A program made the translations under genes and the position numbers. The notes beneath the pieces are model-generated. The model was not told where the DNA came from. It ran no database searches and saw only the letters and a list, made by a program, of their open reading frames with translations. DNA of 64,000 bases from NCBI RefSeq assembly GCF_008639165.1, contig NZ_CP029197.1, positions 5,894,001 through 5,958,000 of the forward strand. Direction: 5' to 3'. Of the stretch, positions 49,971 to 58,293 are shown one piece after another. Within the stretch, counting starts at the first letter, position 1. The number at the start of each line of letters is the position of its first letter. The stretch is from Streptomyces venezuelae ATCC 10712 (lineage in GTDB: Bacteria; Actinomycetota; Actinomycetes; Streptomycetales; Streptomycetaceae).

Positions 49971-51606
49971 GAAGAACCTCCCCACCCCCGGCTCCACCAC
50001 CCTCCGCATCCCCCTCGACGCCAGCGGCACCGCCCTCCTCGTCCCCGTCCGCTACTGGTCCCCGACCGGCTGGCACCGCTTCGGCGCCCCCTCCCTCGAA
50101 GGCCTCCCGGCCACCGTTCCCACCGTCGACGCCGTCACCGTGGCCGCCCTGCTCAGCCGCGAGACCGGCCGCCCCGAGGGCACCGACCTCGTCGGCCGCG
50201 TCGCGGACTCCACCCGCCGCACCGCCGAGTTCCTCACCGAGCGCCGCCACCGGCCCCAGCCCCACCCGGACGCCGACCTGTTCCTCGCCGCCGAACAGTC
50301 CCTGCTGCTCGGCCACCCCCTCCACCCCACGCCCAAGAGCCGTGAAGGCCTCTCCGACGCCGAGGCCCGGCTCTACTCACCCGAACTGCACGGCTCCTTC
50401 CCCCTCCACTGGCTCGCCGTCGACTCCTCCCTGCTGGCCTCCGACTCCGCCTGGACCGAACAGGGCAGGCCCGTCAGCGCCGAACAGCTCGCCCTCGGCC
50501 TCGCCGAGGGGCTCCCGGTCCCCGCCGGCACCGCACCCCTGCCCGTCCACCCCTGGCAGGCCCGCGAACTCCTGCACCGCCCCGACATCCGCGCCCTGCT
50601 CGACGCCGGCCTCCTCCACGACCTCGGCCCCCACGGCAGCTCCTGGCACCCCACCTCCTCCGTCCGCACCGTGCACCGCCCCGGCGCGCGGGCCATGCTC
50701 AAGCTCTCCCTCGGTCTGCGCATCACCAACTCGCGCCGGGAGAACCTCCGTAAGGAACTCCACCGAGGCGTCGAGGTCCACCGGCTCCTCCGCACCGGTC
50801 TCGTCGACGAGTGGCAGGCCGCCCACCCCGGCTTCGACATCGTCCGCGACCCAGCCTGGCTGGCCGTCGACGCTCCGGACGGCACCCCCGTCCCCGGCCT
50901 CGACCTGATGGTCAGGCACAACCCCTTCGGCCCCAGTGACGACGCCGTCTGCATCGCCTCCCTCACCGCCCCCCGGCCCTGGCCCGGCTCCACCACCATG
51001 CGCTCCCGCCTCGCCGACGTCATCGGCCGGCTCGCAGCCCGCACCGGACGTCCCACCACCGCCGTCTCCGCCGAGTGGTTCCTCCGCTACCTCGACCAGG
51101 TCGTCCGCCCCGTCCTCTGGCTCGACGGCCACGCCGGCATCGCCCTTGAGGCCCACCAGCAGAACACCCTGGTGCTCCTCGACCCCGACGGCTGGCCGGT
51201 CGGCGGCCGCTACCGCGACAACCAGGGCTACTACTTCCGCGAGTCCCACCGGAGCGAGCTGGAGAGCCGTCTCCCCGGCATCGGCGCCCACAGCGACACC
51301 TTCGTCTCCGACCAGATCACTGACGAACGCTTCGCCTACTACCTCGGCATCAACAACGTCCTCGGCCTGATCGGCGCCTTCGGCGCCCAGCACCTCGCCG
51401 ACGAGCGCGTCCTGCTCGCCGCTCTCCGCAGCTTCCTCACCTCCGCCATCAGCCTGGGCTCGCCCTTGCCGCACCGCCTCCTGGAAGCCGCGACCCTGCG
51501 CAGCAAGGCCAACCTCCTCACCCGTCTGCACGGCATGGACGAACTCGTCGGCCCCGTCGACACCCAGTCCGTCTACGTCACCGTCACCAACCCCCTCCGC
51601 TCCTGA
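49831..51606 (+). CDS. NI-siderophore synthetase, IucA/IucC family (first)
   Basis: 591 aa as read from its first in-frame start, a GTG without ribosome site. The IucA/IucC core is complete (LPVHPWQARELLH, SSWHPTSSVRTV, KLSLGLRITNSRRENLRKE) and a C-terminal FhuF-like part has HQQNTLVLLDPDG and RDNQGYYFR. Such enzymes join citrate or other carboxylates to amines or hydroxylamines using ATP. The likely original start is at 49,356, separated by a one-base frameshift. Followed after 56 bp by an acetyltransferase. Confidence 0.88.
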   Translation: MPRQHTGPYDPRPHRPVADVDPLDDPDPQRAADAAATENLLRCWVREKNLPTPGSTTLRIPLDASGTALLVPVRYWSPTGWHRFGAPSLEGLPATVPTVDAVTVAALLSRETGRPEGTDLVGRVADSTRRTAEFLTERRHRPQPHPDADLFLAAEQSLLLGHPLHPTPKSREGLSDAEARLYSPELHGSFPLHWLAVDSSLLASDSAWTEQGRPVSAEQLALGLAEGLPVPAGTAPLPVHPWQARELLHRPDIRALLDAGLLHDLGPHGSSWHPTSSVRTVHRPGARAMLKLSLGLRITNSRRENLRKELHRGVEVHRLLRTGLVDEWQAAHPGFDIVRDPAWLAVDAPDGTPVPGLDLMVRHNPFGPSDDAVCIASLTAPRPWPGSTTMRSRLADVIGRLAARTGRPTTAVSAEWFLRYLDQVVRPVLWLDGHAGIALEAHQQNTLVLLDPDGWPVGGRYRDNQGYYFRESHRSELESRLPGIGAHSDTFVSDQITDERFAYYLGINNVLGLIGAFGAQHLADERVLLAALRSFLTSAISLGSPLPHRLLEAATLRSKANLLTRLHGMDELVGPVDTQSVYVTVTNPLRS

Positions 51607-51662
51607 AACCCGCCTCCCGAGGACCCACGCCCCGACCGCACCGCCGAGAGGAGAGCGACACC

Positions 51663-52349
51663 GTGTCCCCCAACCGCCCACCGGCCGAGCCGCCCGGCGA
51701 CGACACCCTCGACCTGAGGCTCGACGACCTGGTCGCCCTCCTCGAAGGCGGCCGTCCCGAGGCCGAACACCTCGACGGCGACCTCCTGGACTCCGTCGGC
51801 ACCTGGCACCCGGCGGACACACCCGTGGGCACCTTCCAGCTCGTACCGGTGCTCCTCGAACGAGACCTGCCGCTGCTCACCCGATGGATGAACGACCCCG
51901 CCGTCTCAGCCTTCTGGGAACTCGCCGGACCCGAGACCGTGACCGCCGAGCACGTCCGCGCCCAGCTCGACGGCGACGGCCGCAGCGTCCCGTGCCTGGG
52001 CGTGCTCGACGCCACGCCCATGAGCTACTTCGAGATCTACCGGGCCGACCTCGACCCGCTCGCCCGGCACTACCCGGCACGCCCCCATGACACCGGTATC
52101 CATCTGCTGATCGGAGGCGTCACGGACCGGGGTCGCGGCGTCGGCAGCACGCTTCTGCGCACCGTCGCCGATCTCGTCCTGGACCACCGTCCCCGCTGTA
52201 CCCGCGTCGTCGCCGAACCCGACATCCGTAACACCCCCTCCGTCTCAGCCTTCCTGAGTGGCGGCTTCCGCTTCGCGGCGGAAGTCGACCTCCCCGACAA
52301 ACGAGCTGCGCTCATGCTGCGTGACCGCGCCCTTCGTCACGTTCTGTGA
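51663..52349 (+). CDS. GNAT N-acetyltransferase of the siderophore cluster (IucB/RhbD-like)
   Basis: 228 aa. C-terminal GNAT fold of the siderophore acyltransferase type: LLTRWMNDPAVSAFWEL, YFEIYRADLDPLARHY, DTGIHLLIG and the acetyl-CoA loop GRGVGSTLLRTV. The family acylates the N-hydroxylated diamine before condensation. GTG start after AGAGGAGAG. Lies between two IucA/IucC genes, as in rhizobactin-type clusters. Confidence 0.88.
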   Translation: MSPNRPPAEPPGDDTLDLRLDDLVALLEGGRPEAEHLDGDLLDSVGTWHPADTPVGTFQLVPVLLERDLPLLTRWMNDPAVSAFWELAGPETVTAEHVRAQLDGDGRSVPCLGVLDATPMSYFEIYRADLDPLARHYPARPHDTGIHLLIGGVTDRGRGVGSTLLRTVADLVLDHRPRCTRVVAEPDIRNTPSVSAFLSGGFRFAAEVDLPDKRAALMLRDRALRHVL

Positions 52350-52410
52350 ACAACCCTCTGTCTTCAATACACCGCTCGACCCACAGCGGTTCCCACTCCG
52401 AGGAGTCCTC

Positions 52411-54252
52411 GTGTCGATGTCCCCTGCACCCCACGACTCCGCACAACCCACAGCTCCCACCACGCCCACCACGAAAGACCAGACAGCCACCCCCGAACTC
52501 CTCGCCCCGCCCGAGCTGAACCCCGCCGCCTGGACCCTTGCCTCCTCCCGGCTCCTCGCCAAGGCCCTCGCCGAGTTCGCCTACGAGGAGATCCTCGAAC
52601 CGGTCCCGGCGGGCGACCGCCCCGGCCTCCACACCCTGCGGCTCGACGACGGCACCACCCTGACGTTCCGCGCCCGCAGGGGGGCCTACGACAGCTGGCA
52701 CGTCGCCGCCGACTCGATCACCCTCGACGGCCGGCCGATGACCGACCCGCTGGACTTCCTCGTCCGCGCCCGCCGCCTGCTCCAGCTCGACGGCGCCACC
52801 CTCGGCCACCTCATCCGCGAGCTCTCCGCGACCCTCGCCGCCGAGGCCCGCCTCGACCACACGGCGCTCCCCGCGGCCCGCCTCGCCGACCTCTCGTACG
52901 CGGAGCTCGAAGGCCACCAGACGGGTCACCCCTGGCTCGTCCTCAACAAGGGACGCATCGGCTTCTCCGCCACCGACGTCTCCCGCTGGGCCCCCGAGGC
53001 CCGCCGCGCCACCCGACTTCCGTGGATCGCCGTCAGCAACCGCCTCGCCGCCTACCGCGGCGTCGGCGGCCTCGACACGCCCGACCGCCTCTACGCCCAG
53101 GAGCTCGACCCCGAGGTCCACGCCGCCTTCCGCGCCGAACTCGCCGCACGCGGCCACGAACCCGACGGGTATCTCCTGCTCCCGGTCCACCCCTGGCAGT
53201 GGGACGAGATCCTGCTCCCGCTCTACGCCCCGGCGATCGCCGCCGGAACGGTCGTCCCGCTGTGCGCGGACGGCGACCTGCGGCTGCCGCAGCAGTCCGT
53301 GCGCACCTTCCTCAACACGAGCCGACCCGACCGGCACACCGTCAAACTGCCGCTGTCGGTGCTCAACACCCTGGTCTGGCGCGGCCTGCCCACCGAGCGC
53401 ACCCTCGCCGCCCCCGCCGTCACGGCCTGGGTGCACGGCCTGCGTGACGCCGATCCGTTCCTGCGCGACGAGTGCGGGACGGTCCTCCTCGGTGAGGTCG
53501 CCTCCGTCACGGTCGAGCACCCCCTGTACGACCGGCTGCCCGAAGTCCCGTACCAGTACAAGGAACTCCTCGGCGCGATCTGGCGCGAGCCGCTGCGGCT
53601 GCCCCCGGGCGAGCGGGCCCGTACCCTGGCCTCCCTGCTCCACAAGGACCCCGACGGGCGGGCGTTCGTCGCCGAGCTCGTCGAGCGCTCCGGGCTCGCC
53701 CCCGACGTCTGGCTCCGGCGCCTCTTCGCCGCCCTGCTGCCCCCGCTGCTGCACTTCCTCTACCGGTACGGCACGGTCTTCTCCCCGCACGGCGAGAACG
53801 CCATCGTCGTCTTCGACGGCGACGACGTGCCCGTACGTCTGGCGATCAAGGACTTCGTCGACGACGTGAACATCAGCGCCCACCCGCTTCCGGAGCACGA
53901 CTCGCTGCCGGACGACGTCCGTGCCGTCCTGCTGACCGAGGAGCCCGACTTCCTCGTCCAGTTCATCCATTCGGGGCTCTTCGTCGGCGTCTTCCGCTAT
54001 CTCGCCCCGCTCTGCGAGGAGCAACTCGACGTCCCCGAAGAGGATTTCTGGTCCTTCCTGCGGGCGGAGATCCTCCGCCACCAGGCCCGCTTCCCCGAGC
54101 TGAAGGAACGGTTCGAGCTCTTCGACCTCCTCACGCCCCGGATCGAACGGCTCTGCCTCAACCGCAACCGTCTGCACCTGGACGGCTACCGGGACCGCCC
54201 CGAGCGCCCCCACGCCGCCGTCCACGGGACCGTTCCCAACCCGCTCGCGTGA
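52411..54252 (+). CDS. NI-siderophore synthetase, IucA/IucC family (second)
   Basis: 613 aa. IucA/IucC core LLPVHPWQWDEILLPLYAP, RTFLNTSRPDRHTVKLPLSV split over the ATP and substrate motifs, and a C-terminal part with HGENAIVVFDGDDVPVRL and KDFVDDVNIS. GTG start chosen for AGGAG five nt upstream; the ATG two codons later is possible. It completes a four-gene siderophore set. No diaminobutyrate decarboxylase or amine monooxygenase gene is found next to it, so the pathway needs outside enzymes or makes a simpler product. Confidence 0.9.
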   Translation: MSMSPAPHDSAQPTAPTTPTTKDQTATPELLAPPELNPAAWTLASSRLLAKALAEFAYEEILEPVPAGDRPGLHTLRLDDGTTLTFRARRGAYDSWHVAADSITLDGRPMTDPLDFLVRARRLLQLDGATLGHLIRELSATLAAEARLDHTALPAARLADLSYAELEGHQTGHPWLVLNKGRIGFSATDVSRWAPEARRATRLPWIAVSNRLAAYRGVGGLDTPDRLYAQELDPEVHAAFRAELAARGHEPDGYLLLPVHPWQWDEILLPLYAPAIAAGTVVPLCADGDLRLPQQSVRTFLNTSRPDRHTVKLPLSVLNTLVWRGLPTERTLAAPAVTAWVHGLRDADPFLRDECGTVLLGEVASVTVEHPLYDRLPEVPYQYKELLGAIWREPLRLPPGERARTLASLLHKDPDGRAFVAELVERSGLAPDVWLRRLFAALLPPLLHFLYRYGTVFSPHGENAIVVFDGDDVPVRLAIKDFVDDVNISAHPLPEHDSLPDDVRAVLLTEEPDFLVQFIHSGLFVGVFRYLAPLCEEQLDVPEEDFWSFLRAEILRHQARFPELKERFELFDLLTPRIERLCLNRNRLHLDGYRDRPERPHAAVHGTVPNPLA

Positions 54253-54286
54253 CGCGCGCGCGGCCGTGGCTGTCAGTGGCGCCCCG

Positions 54287-54292
54287 TAGGCT
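54287..54292 (+). promoter_or_regulatory. Putative -10 element of the helicase gene
   Basis: TAGGCT ends 9 nt before the ATG, leaving a leader of few or no bases. Confidence 0.35.
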
Positions 54293-54301
54293 GGGAGGGC
54301 T

Positions 54302-56275
54302 ATGACGAAGCCATCCCTCCCCGACCTCCTCCACGCCGCCGTCACCGCCGTCGGCGGCACGGAGCGGCCCGGCCAGGTCACCATGGCCGCGGCCGTGGCC
54401 GAGGCCATCGACGACAACTCCCACCTCCTCGTCCAGGCCGGCACCGGCACCGGTAAGTCGCTCGGCTACCTCGTGCCGGCGCTTGCCCAGGGCGAGCGGG
54501 TGGTGGTGGCCACGGCCACCCTGGCGCTGCAGCGCCAGCTCGTCGAGCGCGACCTTCCGCGGACGGTCGACGCCCTGCATCCGCAGCTGCGTCGCCGCCC
54601 GCAGTTCGCCATGCTCAAGGGCCGGTCGAACTATCTGTGTCTGCACCGGCTCCACGAAGGGGTCCCGCAGGACGAGGAGGACGGCTTGTTCGATCCCTTC
54701 GAGGCGGCCGCGCCCACCAGCAAGCTGGGGCAGGACCTCATCAGGCTCCGGGACTGGTCGGACGAGACGGAGACCGGCGACCGGGACGACCTGACGCCGG
54801 GCGTCTCCGACAAGGCCTGGGCGCAGGTCTCGGTCTCCTCGCGGGAGTGCCTGGGCGCGAGCAAGTGCGCGTACGGGGCGGAGTGCTTCGCGGAAGCGGC
54901 GCGCGAGCGCGCCAAGCTCGCCGACGTCGTCGTCACCAACCACGCGCTGCTGGCGATCGATGCCATCGAGGGCGCCCCCGTGCTCCCGCAGCACGAGGTC
55001 CTGATCGTCGACGAGGCGCACGAGCTGGTCTCCCGGGTGACCGGGGTCGCCACCGGCGAGCTCACCCCGGGGCAGGTCAACCGTGCCGTCCGCCGGTCCG
55101 CGAAACTGGTCGACGAGAAGGTGGCCGACCAGCTGCAGACCGCTGCCGAGGGCTTCGAGCGGGTCATGGAGCTGGCCCCGCCGGGGCGCCTGGAGGAGAT
55201 CCCGGAGGATCTCGCGTACGCGTTGATGGCGCTGCGGGACGCGGCCCGCGCGGTGATCACGGCCCTGGGTTCCACCCGGGACAGGTCCGTGCAGGACGAG
55301 GACGCGGTGCGCAAGCAGGCCATGGCCTCCGTGGAGACCGTCCACGGGGTGGCGGAGCGGATCACCCAGGGGTCGGAGTACGACGTCGTCTGGTACGAGC
55401 GGCACGACCGTTTCGGAGCCTCGGTGCGGGTCGCGCCGCTGTCCGTCTCGGGGCTGCTGCGGGAGAAGCTGTTCACGGAGCGGTCCGTGGTCCTCGCCTC
55501 GGCCACGCTCAAGCTGGGCGGCGACTTCAACGGGGTGGGGGCCTCGCTCGGCCTCGCTCCGGAGGGCACCAAGGGTGACGATCTGCCCGTCTGGAAGGGC
55601 ATCGACGTCGGCTCCCCGTTCGACTATCCCAAGCAGGGCATCCTCTACGTCGCCAAGCACCTCTCCCGTCCGGCGCGTGACGGGGACCGGGCCGACATGC
55701 TCGACGAGCTGACCGAGCTGATGCAGTCGGCAGGCGGGCGGACCCTGGGCCTGTTCTCGTCGATGCGCGCCGCGCAGCAGGCGGCGGAGGAGCTGCGGGT
55801 CCGGGTTCCCGAGCTGCCGATCCTGCTCCAGGGCGAGGACACCCTGGGCGAGTTGATCAAGAACTTCGCGGCCGATCCGAAGACCTGTCTCTTCGGCACG
55901 TTGTCGCTGTGGCAGGGCGTGGACGTCCCGGGGGCGAGCTGTCAGCTGGTCGTCATGGACAAGATTCCGTTCCCGCGGCCGGACGACCCGCTGATGAGCG
56001 CCCGGCAGAAGGCGGTCGAGGAGGCCGGGGGCAACGGCTTCATGGCGGTCGCGGCGACCCACGCGGCCCTGCTGATGGCCCAGGGCGCCGGTCGTCTGGT
56101 GCGGGCCACGGGCGACCGCGGTGTGGTGGCGGTCCTGGACCCGCGGCTGGCGACGGCGCGGTACGGAAGCTATCTGAAGGCCTCGCTGCCCGACTTCTGG
56201 TACACGACCGACCGCAATCAGGTACGGAAGTCGCTGGCGGCCATCGACGCCGCGTCGAAGGCGGCGGGAACCTGA
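54302..56275 (+). CDS. dinG: DinG/YoaA-type ATP-dependent DNA helicase
   Basis: 657 aa XPD-like superfamily 2 helicase. Walker A QAGTGTGKSLGYLVP, DEAH in LIVDEAHELV, and FeS-cluster cysteines in NYLCLHR and SRECLGASKCAYGAECF (four cysteines in all). C-terminal motif VI appears as AQGAGRLVRATGDRGVV (usual QGxGRxIR). Adjacent to lexA, convergent with it, but no SOS box was seen in its short upstream gap. Confidence 0.92.
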   Translation: MTKPSLPDLLHAAVTAVGGTERPGQVTMAAAVAEAIDDNSHLLVQAGTGTGKSLGYLVPALAQGERVVVATATLALQRQLVERDLPRTVDALHPQLRRRPQFAMLKGRSNYLCLHRLHEGVPQDEEDGLFDPFEAAAPTSKLGQDLIRLRDWSDETETGDRDDLTPGVSDKAWAQVSVSSRECLGASKCAYGAECFAEAARERAKLADVVVTNHALLAIDAIEGAPVLPQHEVLIVDEAHELVSRVTGVATGELTPGQVNRAVRRSAKLVDEKVADQLQTAAEGFERVMELAPPGRLEEIPEDLAYALMALRDAARAVITALGSTRDRSVQDEDAVRKQAMASVETVHGVAERITQGSEYDVVWYERHDRFGASVRVAPLSVSGLLREKLFTERSVVLASATLKLGGDFNGVGASLGLAPEGTKGDDLPVWKGIDVGSPFDYPKQGILYVAKHLSRPARDGDRADMLDELTELMQSAGGRTLGLFSSMRAAQQAAEELRVRVPELPILLQGEDTLGELIKNFAADPKTCLFGTLSLWQGVDVPGASCQLVVMDKIPFPRPDDPLMSARQKAVEEAGGNGFMAVAATHAALLMAQGAGRLVRATGDRGVVAVLDPRLATARYGSYLKASLPDFWYTTDRNQVRKSLAAIDAASKAAGT

Positions 56276-56278
56276 GGG

Positions 56279-56321
56279 GCCCCGTCCCGAGCCCGGGTTC
56301 TCCCGGGGCTCGGGACGGGGC
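56279..56321. terminator. Bidirectional terminator between the helicase gene and lexA
   Basis: A 19-20 bp stem (GCCCCGTCCCGAGCCCGGG and complement, one bulged base) with TTCT loop, directly after the helicase stop. Confidence 0.85.
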
Positions 56322-56386
56322 ACACGGCAGGGCCCCGGGACCGGCGCAGGGGGTCCCGGGGCCCGGTCAGAGCCGGCGAGGTGGGG

Positions 56387-57175
56387 TCACACCCGCCGCA
56401 GTACCGCGACGACCTTGCCGAGGATGGTGGCCTCGTCGCCGGGGATCGGCTGGTACGCCGCGTTGTGCGGGAGCAGCCAGACGTGACCGTCCTCGCGCTT
56501 GAAGCGCTTGACCGTGGCCTCGCCGTCGAGCATGGCGGCGACGATGTCGCCGTTCTCCGCGACGGGCTGGCGGCGGACGGTGACCCAGTCGCCGTCACAG
56601 ATGGCGGCCTCGATCATCGAGTCGCCGACGACCTTGAGGACGAAGAGCTCGCCGTCACCCACCAGCTGCCGGGGGAGGGGGAAGACGTCCTCGACGGACT
56701 CCTCGGCGAGGATCGGGCCACCGGCCGCGATCCGGCCGACCAGCGGGACGTACGACGCTGCGGGCTTGCCCGTGGTGTCCGTCGGCTGGGTGCTCGGCTG
56801 GTCGGAGCCGCGTACCTCGTAGGCGCGGGGCCGGTGCGGGTCGCGGCGGAGGAAGCCCTTGCGCTCGAGCGCCATGAGCTGGTGCGCCACGGACGACGTG
56901 CTGGAGAGGCCGACCGCCTGCCCGATCTCACGCATCGACGGCGGGTAGCCGCGGCGCTGGACCGAGTCGCGGATGACTTCGATGACCCTGCGCTGCCGGT
57001 CGGTGAGACCGGAGCTGTCGGCTCGGATGCCTGGAGGTCGCCCGGGGAGGGCGCGGGCGGGCCGCCCGGGCTCCTCGCCGTTCATGCTTGCGTCATTCAT
57101 GGCGTGCACCGGCTCGAGTCGGCCCTGGGAGCGGTCCTGGGCGGTGATGGTGGCACTGTCTGCGGTGGTGGTCAC
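56387..57175 (-). CDS. lexA: LexA repressor
   Basis: 262 aa SOS repressor. N-terminal winged helix (LTDRQRRVIEVIRDSVQRRG ... SSTSSVAHQL), Ala-Gly cleavage site in GRIAAGGPIL, catalytic Ser in VGDSMIEAAI and Lys in GEATVKRFK. GTG start giving VTTTADSATITAQD, the N-terminus I know from Streptomyces LexA; an internal ATG (MNDAS) is an alternative. An SOS box upstream implies autoregulation. Confidence 0.96.
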   Translation of the reverse strand: MTTTADSATITAQDRSQGRLEPVHAMNDASMNGEEPGRPARALPGRPPGIRADSSGLTDRQRRVIEVIRDSVQRRGYPPSMREIGQAVGLSSTSSVAHQLMALERKGFLRRDPHRPRAYEVRGSDQPSTQPTDTTGKPAASYVPLVGRIAAGGPILAEESVEDVFPLPRQLVGDGELFVLKVVGDSMIEAAICDGDWVTVRRQPVAENGDIVAAMLDGEATVKRFKREDGHVWLLPHNAAYQPIPGDEATILGKVVAVLRRV

Positions 57176-57240
57176 GTCGTCGGCCCCTCTCGAATGGTCT
57201 CCCTGGCTGGCACAACGGTAGTGGCTTTCGAAAGGTTGCG

Positions 57241-57256
57241 CCAAACACACGTTCGA
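57241..57256 (-). promoter_or_regulatory. SOS box (LexA operator) of lexA
   Basis: Read on the minus strand: TCGAACGTGTGTTTGG. The actinobacterial/Gram-positive consensus is CGAAC-N4-GTTCG; the first half is perfect and the second has GTTTG. About 66 nt upstream of the lexA start. Confidence 0.8.
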
Positions 57257-57457
57257 GTGAAAATTCGCAGATTGCCTTACGCGTGTACGCATGCGGGTGT
57301 ATGAGCACCCTCCCGCGGCCGCCCCAATTCGGTGGTTACGGTAGCCTTCGCCGCTGGGTCGCGAGCATCCGGTGCACCCTCCCAGTGTCGCACCCGAAGG
57401 TGTCGAATCCCGGGAGTGGGCCCGCCGCGACACGCGGAGGGCCCGGAATCGCCTTTA

Positions 57458-57473
57458 ACCCAAGATCTAGTGG
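57458..57473 (+). promoter_or_regulatory. NrdR box 1
   Basis: ACCCAAGATCTAGTGG, 11 of 16 positions match the NrdR consensus ACACAATATATTGTGT as I recall it. Upstream of nrdR-nrdJ, the expected autoregulated target. Confidence 0.65.
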
Positions 57474-57489
57474 TTGGATGGCATCGGCC

Positions 57490-57504
57490 ACCCAGGGGTA
57501 GTGG
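57490..57504 (+). promoter_or_regulatory. NrdR box 2
   Basis: ACCCAGGGGTAGTGG, weaker, but starting 32 bp after box 1 (about three helical turns), the spacing typical of paired NrdR boxes. Confidence 0.5.
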
Positions 57505-57613
57505 TCCCCGGTCCGCCGGGGGCGACCGCATCGCCTATGCTGGTGGTCGCTTCGCAGGGCCTTGACGGGCCGGGTGAGGTTCACCAGTCGTGCCATGAGG
57601 AGGGTCGGAACCA

Positions 57614-58123
57614 ATGCACTGCCCCTTCTGCAGGCACCCGGACAGCCGAGTCGTCGACAGTCGCACCACCGACGACGGGACGTCGATCCGGCGTCGTCGC
57701 CAGTGCCCCGACTGCTCCCGTCGTTTCACGACGGTGGAGACGTGCTCGCTCATGGTGGTGAAGCGGTCCGGTGTCACCGAGCCCTTCAGCCGTACCAAGG
57801 TCATCTCCGGGGTGCGCAAGGCGTGCCAGGGGCGACCGGTCACCGAGGACGCCCTCGCCAAACTCGGCCAGCGGGTCGAGGAGGCGGTGCGCGCCACCGG
57901 CAGCGCCGAGCTGACCACCCACGACGTGGGCCTGGCCATCCTCGGCCCGTTGCAGGAGCTCGACGTCGTCGCGTACCTGCGCTTCGCGTCCGTGTACAAG
58001 GCTTTCGACAGCCTCGAAGACTTCGAGGCCGCCATCGTGGAACTCCGCGTGCGGCCTCCCGCTGAGAACCGCGGGACCGGTGCGACCCCCGAGGTCCCCG
58101 TTCCCGCCACCGCCGCCGACTGA
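57614..58123 (+). CDS. nrdR: Transcriptional repressor NrdR
   Basis: 169 aa repressor of ribonucleotide reductase genes. N-terminal zinc ribbon MHCPFC ... RQCPDCSRRFTT (four cysteines) and an ATP-cone (about residues 49-139, VVKRSGVTEPFSRTKVISGV) that senses ATP/dATP. The C-terminal tail is Pro-rich. Upstream of nrdJ on the same strand by 170 bp, a conserved nrdR-nrdJ pair in Streptomyces. Preceded by GGAGGG-type site. Confidence 0.96.
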   Translation: MHCPFCRHPDSRVVDSRTTDDGTSIRRRRQCPDCSRRFTTVETCSLMVVKRSGVTEPFSRTKVISGVRKACQGRPVTEDALAKLGQRVEEAVRATGSAELTTHDVGLAILGPLQELDVVAYLRFASVYKAFDSLEDFEAAIVELRVRPPAENRGTGATPEVPVPATAAD

Positions 58124-58293
58124 CCGGCGGTCCGGGCCGACAGTGCCCGGCGGCCGGCCGCCGAGCGGCCTGGCAGACGTGCCACGAACGACTCCGTGCC
58201 GTTCGTGGCAGCAGTACAGAACGACGTACAGAAGACGGTGCCCTGGGACTATCTGGGCGCCAAAGTGTGTTTTGCCCGTATATGGGAGGCGGC

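Larger units (their letters stand above)
57176..57613. other. Divergent lexA / nrdR regulatory region
   Basis: 438 bp between divergent genes. It holds the lexA SOS box and a pair of NrdR boxes (listed separately). The stretch between 57,260 and 57,450 shows no ORF; a TATGCT hexamer at 57,537-57,542 could be a -10 of nrdR. Confidence 0.7.

Noticed and set aside
58124..58293. Cobalamin riboswitch before nrdJ
   Set aside because: The gap is only 170 bp and no B12-box-like sequence was recognised; nrdJ enzymes use rather than bypass B12, so a repressing switch is not expected.
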